Under the pieces are notes generated by a model. The model worked only from the letters and a program-made list of their open reading frames with translations, was not told where the DNA came from and did no database searches. From assembly GCA_016714045.1 (NCBI GenBank), contig JADJNY010000015.1:558001-622000 (forward strand): a DNA stretch of 64,000 nt, in the 5' to 3' direction. Both the position numbers and the translations under genes were made by a program. Of this stretch, positions 27,809 through 37,657 are shown in pieces; within the stretch, counting starts at the first letter, position 1; each line of letters begins with the position of its first letter. Source of the stretch: Planctomycetota bacterium (lineage in GTDB: Bacteria; Planctomycetota; UBA1135; GCA-002686595).

Positions 27809-30517
27809 CTACCACGCGATGCGGTAGCCGTTCGAGACGTTGAACGTCTCCGGCGGGCAGAAGCCCGCGGCCGCGTTGCGGTAGTACACCTGGTAGCGAC
27901 CGACGAGCCCGCTCCCCGGCGGCGTCTGTCCGCGCACGGAGAGCCGAGGCTGCGTGCCCAGCGGGTACTGCGACGCGCCGGCGGTGTTGTGCACGGTCGA
28001 CAGACGGATCAGCGCCCCGTCGACGCAGCGCACGCCGTCGCCGAACACGACGCCGTGCGCCGCGCTCGTGCTGCCCTTCAGGTAGATCGCCGTCACGGTC
28101 CCCGGCATGCCGTCGCCGAGGAGCGTCACCGTGTCCGGGTTCGCGCTCCCGGTCGCGCGCAATCGCGCACCAAGGGGCTCGACCGAGTTCGCGCAGCCGC
28201 GCCCCGGCCCGCCCGTGTTCGCGCACGGACACGGCGTGGTCACGAGCGCGTCGAGGCCGTCGCCGGTGCAGAACACCGCGCCGGGAGCGCCGCACGAGCT
28301 CCACTTCGCGAGACCGCGGGCACCGCGCCCGCCCGCCGTCGCGAACTCGCCGCCGACGAACAGCGCCGGCGCGTTCGGGTGACCGTCGTCGAAGACGGCG
28401 AGCGCGACTCCGTCGTCAGTGAGGCCCGCGCCGAGCGCCGACCATGCCGAGCCGTTCCATCGTGCGATGCGCGCCGCGGGTTGCCCGCCCGCGGTCGTGA
28501 ACGCGCCGGTCGCGTACAAGGCGCTCCCCGTACCGTCGTCGTGCGCGAGGAGCGCCGCGACGCCCGCGTCGACTCCGCCGCCGACGGCCGACCAGCTCGT
28601 GCCGTTCCACCGCGCGACGCGCGACGCGGGCACGCCGTCGATCACCGAGAAGCGGCCGCCCGCGTAGAGCGCCGGCCCCGTGCCGTCGTCCCACGTCGTG
28701 AGCGCGCTCACCCGGAAGTCCGTCGGCGCGCCGGTGCCGACCGCGGACCAACTCGACCCGTTCCAGCGAGCGACTCGGCTGGTCGTGAGCGTGCCGATGC
28801 TCATGAGGTGACCGCCCGTGTAGAGCGCGCTCCCCGTGCCGTCGTCGTGCACGGCGAGCGTGAGCACGGCCGCGTTCGGCGCGGGGCTCACGACGGACCA
28901 GGTTGCGCCGTTCCAGCGCTGGAGGTACGCGCCGAGGCCGGCGACTTCGCCCGCGGCCCACAGCGCCGCTCCCGCGCCATCGTCGTAGACGCAGAGCGCG
29001 CGACACGTCCCAGGGAGACCGCTCGCGAGGCTCGACCAGCTCGTTCCATTCCAACGCGCGATGCGCACCGCGGGGACGCTGCCCGCGGAGCCGAAGTCGC
29101 CCGCCGCGTAGAGCGCCGGCCCGCTCCCGAGGCCGTCGTCGAACGACGCGAGCGCGTAGGTGGTTCCGCTCATGCCGCCGACGTCGCTCCACGCGCTGCC
29201 GCTCCAGCGCGCGAGGCCGAAGGCGCGCACCGGACCCGCGCTCGTGAACGGTCCCGCCGCGTAGAGCGCGGGACCGGGGCCGTCGTCGTGCACCACGAAC
29301 GCGTCGATGGCGCCGCCGACGCCGTTGCCTTCGCCGAGCGACGACCACTCGCCACCGTCCCAGGACGCCGCACCGCGCGCGACGGCGCCGCCCATGCCGA
29401 AGAAGAGCCCGCCGGCGAAGAGCCGCGCTCCGCTGCCCACGTCGTACGTGCACAACGTCTCGACGCCGTTCCCGGGGTCGAGCGCGCTGCCGCCGACGCT
29501 CGACCAGCTCGCGCCGTTCCAGCGCGCGAGGTCGTTCGCTTCGACCGCGCCCGCGTGGTCGAACACACCGCCGGCGTAGAGCGCGAGGCCCGCGCCGTCG
29601 TCGTGGACCGCGAGCTCGCGCACGGCAGGCCCGAACGTCGCCGTCAGTCCCGCACCGAGCGGCGACCAGCTCGCTCCGTCGTAGCGCGCGATGCGGTTCG
29701 CGGGCACGCCGCCGGCGATCGTGAACTGACCCGCGACGAAGAGCGCCTCCGGCCCGCCGAGCGTCGCCACCTGGAGCGCATGGACCGGCCCGTTCGCGCC
29801 GGTACCGACGGCGGACCACGCGGAGCCGTTCCAGCGCGCGAGGCTGTTCGCGGGCGTCGTGCCGGTCGAGAGGAAGGAGCCGCCGACGAAGAGCGCGTCG
29901 CCGCTCCCGTCGTCGAACACCGCCATGTCGCTCACGAAGAACGCGCCGCTCGTGCCGAAGCTCGACCAGCTCGTGCCGTTCCAGCGCGCGAGCCCGACCG
30001 CGGGCGTGCCGCCGGCGCTCGCGAAGCCGCCGCACGCGAAGAGCTCGGGTCCCGCGCCGAGGTCGAGCACCCGCAGGCGCTCGACGGTGCCCGCGAAGCT
30101 CCCGCCGACGGCCGACCAGCTCGTGCCGTTCCAGCGCGCGACGCCCGCGGCGGGCACGCCGCCCGCGGTCGTGAACCAACCGCCGGCGTAGAGCGCCGCT
30201 CCGCTGCCGTCGTCGTGCATGACGAGCGCGCGGACGTAACTGTCCGTTCCGGTGCCGAGCGCTTCGAAGTGCGTGCCGTCCCACCGGGCGATGTTCTTCG
30301 CGAGCACCTCGCCCGCCGAGTCGAACAACCCGCCGACGTAGAGCGCGGGACCGCGTCCGTCGTCGAACACGGCCGAAGCGTGCACCTGGTTCGAGACGCT
30401 GGTGCCTTCGAAACCCGCGGCCCAGTCGGCGGCGCACTGCGCCGCGACCGTGCGCACGCAGGCGAGGCCGATGGACAAGGCGAGCAGGGAGCGACCGACG
30501 AGACGGGAGCCGCGCAT
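27809..30517 (-). CDS. Large secreted repeat protein with C-terminal cysteine module
   Basis: 902 residues from ATG 30517, preceded by GGAGG. The signal peptide is MRGSRLVGRSLLALSIGLA..AQC. Then come about 13 repeats of 45-57 residues, each with phrases like DDGTGSALYAGGxF, GGVPAxxIARWNG and TSWSAVGxG, which suggests one or two large beta-propellers. From about residue 735 it has the cysteine module also found at the end of the protein at 1555-2670: CTGDG, PCPC, GRGCANS, CVDGA and YYRNAAAGFCPP..NVSNGY. The ligand is unknown; it is most likely a surface or matrix protein. Confidence 0.85.
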   Translation of the reverse strand: MRGSRLVGRSLLALSIGLACVRTVAAQCAADWAAGFEGTSVSNQVHASAVFDDGRGPALYVGGLFDSAGEVLAKNIARWDGTHFEALGTGTDSYVRALVMHDDGSGAALYAGGWFTTAGGVPAAGVARWNGTSWSAVGGSFAGTVERLRVLDLGAGPELFACGGFASAGGTPAVGLARWNGTSWSSFGTSGAFFVSDMAVFDDGSGDALFVGGSFLSTGTTPANSLARWNGSAWSAVGTGANGPVHALQVATLGGPEALFVAGQFTIAGGVPANRIARYDGASWSPLGAGLTATFGPAVRELAVHDDGAGLALYAGGVFDHAGAVEANDLARWNGASWSSVGGSALDPGNGVETLCTYDVGSGARLFAGGLFFGMGGAVARGAASWDGGEWSSLGEGNGVGGAIDAFVVHDDGPGPALYAAGPFTSAGPVRAFGLARWSGSAWSDVGGMSGTTYALASFDDGLGSGPALYAAGDFGSAGSVPAVRIARWNGTSWSSLASGLPGTCRALCVYDDGAGAALWAAGEVAGLGAYLQRWNGATWSVVSPAPNAAVLTLAVHDDGTGSALYTGGHLMSIGTLTTSRVARWNGSSWSAVGTGAPTDFRVSALTTWDDGTGPALYAGGRFSVIDGVPASRVARWNGTSWSAVGGGVDAGVAALLAHDDGTGSALYATGAFTTAGGQPAARIARWNGSAWSALGAGLTDDGVALAVFDDGHPNAPALFVGGEFATAGGRGARGLAKWSSCGAPGAVFCTGDGLDALVTTPCPCANTGGPGRGCANSVEPLGARLRATGSANPDTVTLLGDGMPGTVTAIYLKGSTSAAHGVVFGDGVRCVDGALIRLSTVHNTAGASQYPLGTQPRLSVRGQTPPGSGLVGRYQVYYRNAAAGFCPPETFNVSNGYRIAW

Positions 30518-30876
30518 GGAGGACCTCCGGGGGACGGGTGCGGGGTCGGGAGAGCCCGCACCAGGACATTCTCCGACGAATGGCCCCGCCGCGGAACCCT
30601 CGACGCCCTCGGCTCTGCTTGCGACGGCGGGCGGGAGGGTTGCGGGATCCTCCGACCTTTCTGGGTGCGCCTGCCCAGCGACGTCCTTGCGGTCCCCCCA
30701 CCGAGGACACCACGCGCCGCGCCGCCTCCTCGACGAGCTCCGGGCCGAGCGGTCGGGGCGAGCGCCGTCGGCGGCAGCGCTCCGCCGAGCGCGTTCCGCA
30801 CTCCAGACGGCGAGTGGGAGCGCACGTCCGCGCTAGCATCTCGCGCCCTGCCCACCCCCCAACGAAACCGGACGAC
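30518..30876. promoter_or_regulatory. 359-bp divergent promoter region
   Basis: It lies between the leftward secreted repeat gene and the rightward dehydrogenase gene and must carry both promoters. No distinct promoter, operator or small gene was recognised. Confidence 0.4.
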
Positions 30877-33800
30877 ATGACGATCGCCGCCCTGTTCCTC
30901 GCCGCGCTCCAGCACGGCGGGGCCGTCGACCTCGCGCACGACCAGAAGCCCGCCTTCGAGCCGCGCATCGTGCCTGCGTCCGACGAAGCACGCGCCGCGA
31001 TCGCGCGCTTCCAAGTGCCCGACGGCTTCCGCGTCGAGCTCGTCGCCGCCGAGCCCTCCTTCGCGAACCCCGTCGCGTTCTGGCCGGCGAACGACGGTGC
31101 GTTCTACGTCGCGGAGACGTTCCGCCACCATCAAGGCGTCACGGACATCCGCGACCACATGGACTGGCTCGACGACGACCTCGCGGCGAAGACCGTCGCG
31201 GACCGCGTCGCGTACTTCAAGAAGCAGCTCGGCGAGCGCTTCTCCGAGATGGAGGTCGCCTACGACCGCGTGTCGCTCCTGCGCGACACGGACGGCGACG
31301 GCGTCGTCGATCGCTCGACGCCGTTCAGCACCGCGTTCACCGGCGCGGCGGCCGGCATCGCGGCGGGCGTGCTCGAACACCGCGGCGACGTGTTCGTCAC
31401 GTCGATCCCGAGCCTCTGGCGCCTCCGCGACACGAACCACGACGACGTCGCGGACGCGACGGAGGAGCTCGCGACCGGCTTCGGCGTGCACGTGGCACTG
31501 CTCGGCCACGACATGCACGGGCTCGTGATCGGGCCCGACGAGCGGCTCTACTTCTCGATCGGCGATCGCGGTTTCGACGTGAAGACGAAGGACGCCGAGT
31601 TCCACCACGCGCACTGTGGCGCGGTGCTGCGCTGCGAGCTCGACGGATCGAAGCTCGAGGTCTTCGCGACGGGCCTGCGCAACCCGCAGGAGCTCGCGTT
31701 CGACGACTTCGGCAACCTCTTCACCGGCGACAACAACTCCGACGGCGGCGACAAGGCGCGCCTCGTGCACGTCGTCGAGGGCGGCGACTCCGGCTGGCGA
31801 CAGAGCTACCAGTGGATCACCGAGCCCGCGCTGCGCGGACCGTGGAACGAGGAGAAGCTCTGGCATCCGCACCACGCGGGCCAGGCCGCTTACCTCGTGC
31901 CGCCGATCGCGAACTTCGCGGACGGTCCGTCGGGGCTCACGATCGATCCGGGCACCGGCTGTCCCGAGCGCTGGCGCGGGCGCCTCTTCCTCTGCGATTT
32001 CCGCGGCGACGCGGCGACGAGCGGCGTGCACGCGATCGAGCTCGAGCCGAAGAACGCGACGTTCGGGCTGAAGGGCTCCGAGCACGTGATCTGGAAGGTG
32101 CTCGCGACGGACGCCGACTTCGGGCCCGACGGCGCGCTCTACGTCACGGACTGGACGCAGGGTTGGTCGCAACCCGGAAAGGGGCGTCTCTACCGCGTGT
32201 ACGACCCCGCGGCGCGCGACGCCGAGGCCGCGCGCACGACGCGCGAGCTCCTGAAGAACGGCGTCGCGACGAAGAGCGTGGCGGAGCTCTCCGCGTTGCT
32301 CGCGTTCCCCGACCGCCGCGTGCGCCTCGCCGCGCAGTTCGAGCTCGGCGCGCGCGGCGAACAGGGCCGGACGGCGCTCGAGGCCGTCGCGAAGCGTGGG
32401 ACGGACCTGCGCGCGCGCCTCCACGGCGTGTGGGGCCTCGGTGTCGCCGCGCGCAGGCAGAGCGGCGCGGACCCGAGCGCGTTGCTCGCCCTGCTCGTCG
32501 ACGCCGAGCCCGAGCTCCGCGCGCAGGCGGCGCGCGTGCTCGGCGACCTGCGCGAGAAGCGCGCGTTCCCGGCCCTGCTCGCGCGCACGACCGATGCGTC
32601 GCCGCGCGTGCGGATGTTCGCCGCGATCGCGCTCGGCCGCATCGGCAACCCGAGCGCGCTGCAGGCGCTCTTGCAGCTCGTGCGCGAGACGAAGGACGAG
32701 GACCCCGTGCTCCGTCACGCGGCGATCTTCGGTCTCGCGGGCTCGCAGCGGCCGGAAGCGCTCGTCAAGCTCGCCGACGACACCGACGCACACGTGCGGC
32801 TCGCCGCCGTCGTTGCGCTGCGGCGCCACGCGTCGCCGCTCGTCGCCCGCTTCCTGGCGGACGCCGATCCGCTCGTGCAGACCGAAGCGGCGCGCGCGAT
32901 CGACGACCTCGACCTCGCAGCGGCGCGCGGCGACCTCGCGAGCCTGCTCGCGCTCCCGAAGCTCGGGACGTACGACGTCGCGCGCCGCGCGATCAACGCG
33001 TGCGTGCGAGAAGGAACGCGGCCCCAGCTGCTCGCGCGCCACGCGCTCGGCGCGGACTCGGACCAGCGAACGCGCGTCGAAGCGCTGCAGCGCCTAGTCG
33101 AATGGAAGAACCCGCCGTCGCGCGACGCCGTGTCGTGCGCGTGGCGTCCGTTCGACGAGAGCGCGCTCGCCGCGCGCCGCGCGATCGACCTCGCGCCGAT
33201 CGTCGCGGGGCTCGTCGACGGCGGGATCACCAAGGCGCCCGAGCGCGTGCTCGAAGCGTGGCTGAAGGCGGTCGAAGCGCACGCGGTCACGTCCGCATCA
33301 CCCGCGATCGAGCCGCTCGTCGGCCCGGGCCCCGCGTCCCGCGTGCGCTGCGCCGCCCTGCGCGCGCTCGCCGCGATCGGCGCGCCGAAGTTGCGCGACG
33401 CCGTGCAGCTCGGCCTTGCTGACGCCGACGGCGCCCTGCGCGCCGCCGCGCTCGAAGCGCTGACGAAGATCGCGCCGGAAGAGGCGCTGCCGCTCGCGAC
33501 GCGCGTCCTCGAGTCCGGCGAGCTCGCCGAACGCCGCGCGGCGTGCCACCTGCTGGGGACGTCGTCGGCCGCGGGCGCGGGACAGGCGCTCGCGCGGGAG
33601 CTCGACAAGCTCGCGAACGGCCTCTTCCCGGTCGAGCTCGCCTTCGATCTGTGCGCGGCCGCACGCGCGCGGAAGGACCCCGAGCTCGATGCACGAATCC
33701 TGCGCATCGGCGCACCGCGCGCCGCGGACCCCGCGCTCGCGCCCTACGTCGACGGCCTGTTCGGCGGCGACCGGGAGCGCGGCAAGCAGGTCTTCCGCGA

Positions 33801-34182
33801 GAAGAACGCAACGGCCTGCCTGCGCTGCCACAAGACGGAGTGGGACGAAGGCGGCACCGTCGGCCCCGACCTGCGCGGCCTCGGCAAGCGCTTGTCCCGC
33901 CTCCAGATCCTGGAGTCGATCGTGCAACCCAACCGCCACGTCGCCGCCGGCTACCGCAACACCGTGTTCGCCCTGAAGGACGAGCGCGTGGTCGAAGGGC
34001 GCATCCTCGGCGAGGACGAGCGCGCGTTCCGCGTGCTGGACGCCGAGGCGCGGACGTTCGAACTCCTGAAGGCGGACGTCGAGGAGCGGCGGGAGGGTCG
34101 CTCGGCGATGCCCGAGGGGTTCGAGAAGTTCCTCTCCCCCGCTGAGATGCGCGACCTGATCGAGTATCTTGTCGCCATCTAG
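30877..34182 (+). CDS. PVC-type membrane-bound dehydrogenase / HEAT / cytochrome c protein
   Basis: 1101 residues from ATG 30877. Domain order: N-terminal PQQ/sugar-dehydrogenase-like beta-propeller to about residue 440 (FRVELVAAEPSFANPVAF; GLRNPQELAFDDFGNLF; TDWTQGW), HEAT repeats to about 960 (Ala/Leu-rich pairs such as RAQAARVLGDLREKRAFPAL), and a C-terminal heme domain with CLRCH (Cys981-His985) and a distal stretch GTVGPDLRGLGKR. This arrangement is characteristic of PVC bacteria. It is thought to oxidise carbohydrate or related substrates at the outside of the membrane and pass electrons to the heme. The N-terminal signal is short (MTIAALFLAALQHGGA). It has a terminator downstream and no partner genes nearby. 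Confidence 0.92.
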   Translation: MTIAALFLAALQHGGAVDLAHDQKPAFEPRIVPASDEARAAIARFQVPDGFRVELVAAEPSFANPVAFWPANDGAFYVAETFRHHQGVTDIRDHMDWLDDDLAAKTVADRVAYFKKQLGERFSEMEVAYDRVSLLRDTDGDGVVDRSTPFSTAFTGAAAGIAAGVLEHRGDVFVTSIPSLWRLRDTNHDDVADATEELATGFGVHVALLGHDMHGLVIGPDERLYFSIGDRGFDVKTKDAEFHHAHCGAVLRCELDGSKLEVFATGLRNPQELAFDDFGNLFTGDNNSDGGDKARLVHVVEGGDSGWRQSYQWITEPALRGPWNEEKLWHPHHAGQAAYLVPPIANFADGPSGLTIDPGTGCPERWRGRLFLCDFRGDAATSGVHAIELEPKNATFGLKGSEHVIWKVLATDADFGPDGALYVTDWTQGWSQPGKGRLYRVYDPAARDAEAARTTRELLKNGVATKSVAELSALLAFPDRRVRLAAQFELGARGEQGRTALEAVAKRGTDLRARLHGVWGLGVAARRQSGADPSALLALLVDAEPELRAQAARVLGDLREKRAFPALLARTTDASPRVRMFAAIALGRIGNPSALQALLQLVRETKDEDPVLRHAAIFGLAGSQRPEALVKLADDTDAHVRLAAVVALRRHASPLVARFLADADPLVQTEAARAIDDLDLAAARGDLASLLALPKLGTYDVARRAINACVREGTRPQLLARHALGADSDQRTRVEALQRLVEWKNPPSRDAVSCAWRPFDESALAARRAIDLAPIVAGLVDGGITKAPERVLEAWLKAVEAHAVTSASPAIEPLVGPGPASRVRCAALRALAAIGAPKLRDAVQLGLADADGALRAAALEALTKIAPEEALPLATRVLESGELAERRAACHLLGTSSAAGAGQALARELDKLANGLFPVELAFDLCAAARARKDPELDARILRIGAPRAADPALAPYVDGLFGGDRERGKQVFREKNATACLRCHKTEWDEGGTVGPDLRGLGKRLSRLQILESIVQPNRHVAAGYRNTVFALKDERVVEGRILGEDERAFRVLDAEARTFELLKADVEERREGRSAMPEGFEKFLSPAEMRDLIEYLVAI

Positions 34183-34236
34183 AGAACACCCGTGCGCGGC
34201 ACGCAGGGAGTGTCGTGCAGCACACGGGTCGAAACG

Positions 34237-34260
34237 GAGCCCGGCCTCAAGACCGGGCTC
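34237..34260 (+). terminator. Intrinsic terminator after the dehydrogenase gene
   Basis: 8-bp GC arms (34237-34244, 34253-34260), an 8-nt loop and a following CTTTCTGTT. It is a typical rho-independent form. Confidence 0.75.
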
Positions 34261-34384
34261 CTTTCTGTTGGGAGCCGAGCACGCGCGGCGGGATCGAGGC
34301 CGCGAGCGAGCCCTGCGTCGCGAACGGCTTCGAGGCTGCGCCGCAGCAAACGTGGCGTCCTGCTCGGCCCGCCGGTTCGCGCGC

Positions 34385-35599
34385 TCACACGCTCCCGACG
34401 AGCGTCCGCCGGATCTCCGTCGCCCACGCGACCGAGTCGAGGAAGCAGTCGAACACGGGCGCTTCCTCGCCGAGGTGACGCTCGACTTGGATCCAATCGC
34501 CGCGCTCGCAGCCGACGACGGCGTCGAGCAGGTTCCCGAGGTCGCCCTTGCGCTCGGTCAACGCTTCCTTCGCGGGCACGCCGAGCGGCAGCGCGTCGAG
34601 GATCTTCGTCATGGGCTGGTCGAGGATCGCGTCGAGCAGGGAGAACATGCCGACGGTGAACGCGGAGCGCGGATCCGGACGCCTGCGGCGCTGTGCGAGG
34701 CTCTCGCACATCCGCGCGCGCGTCATCGCGAGCAGCAGGAGCTCGGGCGGCTTGTCTTCGATGCGGGACAAGAGGATGAGCGTCACGAGGTTGCGCGTGT
34801 TCTCCAGTCCGAGCAACACGACGGCGTCCCGCACCGTGTCGATGCGGCGCGCGACGCCGTACATGGCGGAGTTCGCGCACGAGAGGAGCTTCACGCTCAG
34901 CGCGAGATCGACGCGCACCGTCTCCTCGATGCGCTCGAAGGAGGCGTCCGGGGCTTGCAGCTCGGCGAGCAGCTTCAAGAGCTGCAGGCGCACGGGCGAC
35001 AGCACCTGCGTCTTCACGACGTTCGGACGCTCCAGGAAGTAGCCCTGGAAGTAGTCGAAGCCCAGTTGCTGGCAGACCTCGAGCTCGCGCTGCGTCTCGA
35101 GCTTCTCCGCGAGCAGTTTCGTTTGGAACGGCCTCAGGCGCTCCACGATCGCGGCGAGATCGTCCGGGGACCGATGCAGGCATTCGACCTTCACGAGATC
35201 GACGCGGCGCAGCAGCGGGATGATCCCGGGACGGACGTCGGTGACGTCGTCGAGCGCCAGCTTGAAGCCCTGTGAACGCAGGCGTTCCACGCCGAGGAGG
35301 ACCTCGCGGTCCCCATCGATGTCCTCGAGCAGCTCCAGCACGACCCGCTCGGGCGGGAGCGGGAGCGGGTATTCGCCCACGACGAAGGCCCGTGTCACGT
35401 TGACGAACGCCGGCAGCGGGCCGACGACCCGGTCGAGACCGACGTCGGCGAGCGCGCCGACGATCACCTGCGCGGTCGCCGCGCTGCCCGGGACGTCGCT
35501 CGGTGAAGCGACGTGCGGGCTGCGGAACAAGAGCTCGTAGGCGTGCGTGGAAAGCTGCCGATCGAAGATGGGCTGCCTTCCGATCCAGGTCTCGGTCAT
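34385..35599 (-). CDS. EAL-HDOD signalling protein (YuxH-like), second copy
   Basis: 404 residues from ATG 35599 (MTETWIGRQPIFDRQLSTHAYELLFR). It is a clear paralogue of 22556-23782. The N-terminal degenerate EAL domain has YELLFR in place of the catalytic motif. The HDOD domain follows (VDLALSVKLLSCANSAMYGV; FTVGMFSLLDAIL). Both copies end with a stretch matching 'ERxDW.....H' and a final helix with Trp. It is probably a non-catalytic regulator that responds to c-di-GMP or to other signalling proteins. It is monocistronic and convergent with the dehydrogenase gene. Confidence 0.88.
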   Translation of the reverse strand: MTETWIGRQPIFDRQLSTHAYELLFRSPHVASPSDVPGSAATAQVIVGALADVGLDRVVGPLPAFVNVTRAFVVGEYPLPLPPERVVLELLEDIDGDREVLLGVERLRSQGFKLALDDVTDVRPGIIPLLRRVDLVKVECLHRSPDDLAAIVERLRPFQTKLLAEKLETQRELEVCQQLGFDYFQGYFLERPNVVKTQVLSPVRLQLLKLLAELQAPDASFERIEETVRVDLALSVKLLSCANSAMYGVARRIDTVRDAVVLLGLENTRNLVTLILLSRIEDKPPELLLLAMTRARMCESLAQRRRRPDPRSAFTVGMFSLLDAILDQPMTKILDALPLGVPAKEALTERKGDLGNLLDAVVGCERGDWIQVERHLGEEAPVFDCFLDSVAWATEIRRTLVGSV

Positions 35600-35957
35600 T
35601 CGGGTGGGCTTCGAAGTGCGAAGAGAACGCGCGATTCGAGGGCTTGCGACAGCGAGTTGCAAGTCGCAACGCCGTCACCTTTCCGCCTGGACCGGGGGCG
35701 CGGAGGGCGTGCTCCTTCGTCCGGAGACTCCCCAGCCCGGGAGAACTCAGAGTTGGACCAGCAATCGAAGCGCAGGTGAGGTTGTCGCATCTGCGGCGGT
35801 GCGGACACTGGGCGCGTCCTCTTCGGGCGTGGATCCAGGTCGGTGGGCCTCTACGACGCGCCGCGCGACGAGGGGGTCGGCACACGGGCTGGATCCCGCG
35901 CTCGGGAGAGCCGGGGGCGGTCGGGGGCGGCTTTGCCTCCGCGGAACTGCGCGTCCG
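35600..35957. other. 358-bp spacer, no gene recognised
   Basis: It lies upstream of the leftward EAL-HDOD gene and downstream of the leftward PLP-enzyme gene. No convincing terminator, repeat or small gene was seen. Confidence 0.35.
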
Positions 35958-37277
35958 TCAGCGCGCCGTCGCCGCCTTGCGCTTCGCCTTCGGCCGCGCG
36001 AGCAGAGCGTCGAACACGTCGCTCAGGTCCCCGAGGATGTCGCTCGGGCTCTCGAGGCCGATCGACAGACGGATGGCTCCCGCGGTGGCGCCCTTCGTCG
36101 CGCACGCGTCGCCGCCCGCGTAGGAGCTGTGCGTCATGCTCGACGGCATCTCGATCAGCGTCTTCGTGTGCCCGAGGCTGACCGCGAGCGTCACCGAGTA
36201 CGCCTCCGCCGCGATCTGGTCGACGAAGCGCTCGGCGTTCACCTTCGACTCGTCGAGCTCGAAGTAGATCATGTTGCCCGGCGTGAAGTCGCCGTCGAAG
36301 TTGACGAGCTGCCTCCGCGCGAGCGCGCGCTGCGGGAAGCTCTTCAACCCCGGGTACGCGACGCGCTTCACCGCGGGGTGCTTCTCGAGCCACGCGGCGA
36401 CCTTGCCCGCGGTGTACTGCTGCCGCTTGATGCGCACGGCGAGCGTCGGGAGCCCGTACACGAGGATCGACCACGCCGACTTCGAGGCGAGGATCCCGCC
36501 GAAGTCCTTCCGGTAGAGCAAGAGCGACGGCAGCATCACCCGCGGGCAGATCACGGCGCCGCCGAGCTCGGTCCCGAACCCGCCCAGGTTCTTCGTCAAG
36601 CTGTGGAGCACGACGTCCGCGCCGTGCTCCAGCGGTCGCTGCCCGAACGGCGTCGCGAACGTGTTGTCGATGTAGACGAGGAGCTTGCGCGCCGCCGGCC
36701 GCTTCGCGTTGACCTCGTCGGCGACCTTGCGCAAGGCCGCGATGTCGATCAGCTCGAGCGTCGGGTTCACCGGTGACTCGAAGTAGAGGATGCGCGTGCG
36801 CTCCGTGATCGCCTGCTTCACCGCCGGGATGTCGTTCAGGTCGACGCGCTTCACGAGGATGCCCTGGCGCGCGTACCAGTTGACGAAGAGCGAGTGCGTG
36901 CACCCGTAGACCATCGGATGCGCGACGACCTCGTCGCCCGGCACGAGCACGGAGCTCATCGCGGCGGAGATCGCAGCCATGCCCGAGGCGAACGTGACGC
37001 AGGCCCCGCCGCCTTCGGCGTCGGCGAGCTCGCCCTCCAGGATCGATCGCGTCGGCTCATCGAGCCGGTCGTAGATGTAGACGGGCGTCTCGCCGGTGTC
37101 GCTGACGTAGTGGCCGAACTCCTGGAACCCGCGCGCGCCGCGCTTCGCCGAGTCGAGCCGGTACGTCGTCGAGGACGAGAGCGGCGGCGTCACGTGGTGC
37201 GTGAAGTCCCACTTCGCCGAGTGCGACGGTCCATGGACGAGGCGGGTCGACTGCTTGTAGGACTTCTTCTTGACCAT
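35958..37277 (-). CDS. Cys/Met-metabolism PLP-dependent enzyme (gamma-lyase/gamma-synthase family)
   Basis: 439 residues from ATG 37277. The family signature is present: ILYFESPVNPTLELIDI, the PLP-aspartate region YIDNTFATP, and the Schiff-base lysine in DVVLHSLTKNLGGFG (near residue 236). The YxR pair of the family appears as VYIYDRLDEPTRSILE. It would catalyse alpha,gamma or alpha,beta eliminations or replacements on sulfur amino acids in the cytoplasm. Which member it is (cystathionine gamma-synthase, beta-lyase or methionine gamma-lyase) cannot be decided by eye. The C-terminal tail (RPKAKRKAATAR) is basic and unusual. Confidence 0.85.
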   Translation of the reverse strand: MVKKKSYKQSTRLVHGPSHSAKWDFTHHVTPPLSSSTTYRLDSAKRGARGFQEFGHYVSDTGETPVYIYDRLDEPTRSILEGELADAEGGGACVTFASGMAAISAAMSSVLVPGDEVVAHPMVYGCTHSLFVNWYARQGILVKRVDLNDIPAVKQAITERTRILYFESPVNPTLELIDIAALRKVADEVNAKRPAARKLLVYIDNTFATPFGQRPLEHGADVVLHSLTKNLGGFGTELGGAVICPRVMLPSLLLYRKDFGGILASKSAWSILVYGLPTLAVRIKRQQYTAGKVAAWLEKHPAVKRVAYPGLKSFPQRALARRQLVNFDGDFTPGNMIYFELDESKVNAERFVDQIAAEAYSVTLAVSLGHTKTLIEMPSSMTHSSYAGGDACATKGATAGAIRLSIGLESPSDILGDLSDVFDALLARPKAKRKAATAR

Positions 37278-37466
37278 GCTGCGACTTTCGAGTGTGGGAC
37301 GGACTTCGGATTCTAGGCCCGTCGCGCGCGCGAACGCTCTGCGGAGCAATTCGGACCCGGAGGCGCATCTGGAGCTCACGGAGGCGTCCGATCGAGCCCG
37401 GTCGTCGGAGGGACCAGAGCACGGGACGAGCGACGCTCCCGGTAGGCACGTCAACGAGCGAGTTGC

Positions 37467-37594
37467 GCACCGGGTGACCAGCGCAACGGGTGACCAGCGC
37501 AACGGGCGAGTAGCGCACCGGGTGACCAGCGCTCGGGGTGAGTGACGCACCTGGTGGGGACCGCACTTCGTGGGCGACACCTCGCGCGGGCAGC
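37467..37594. repeat. 16-bp tandem repeat, about eight copies
   Basis: Eight consecutive 16-bp units from 37467, consensus GCACCGGGTGACCAGC, the first five nearly identical and the last three degenerate. It lies between the stop codon of the small membrane protein (37658) and the start of the PLP enzyme (37277), both leftward. There are no spacers, so it is not a CRISPR array. Confidence 0.8.
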
Positions 37595-37657
37595 TCCGCG
37601 CCTTGGCGCACCTCACGTGGACGCCGCACCGTGCGACCGGCGACCTGTCGGCCGACC

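Noticed and set aside
27989..33042. Long open frames antisense to the secreted repeat protein and the dehydrogenase (about 960 and 1036 codons)
   Set aside because: They mirror the repeats of the real genes, lack start regions, signals or motifs, and come from the low stop-codon frequency of GC-rich DNA.
37467..37594. CRISPR array
   Set aside because: The 16-bp units are directly adjacent without unique spacers, and no cas gene is present.
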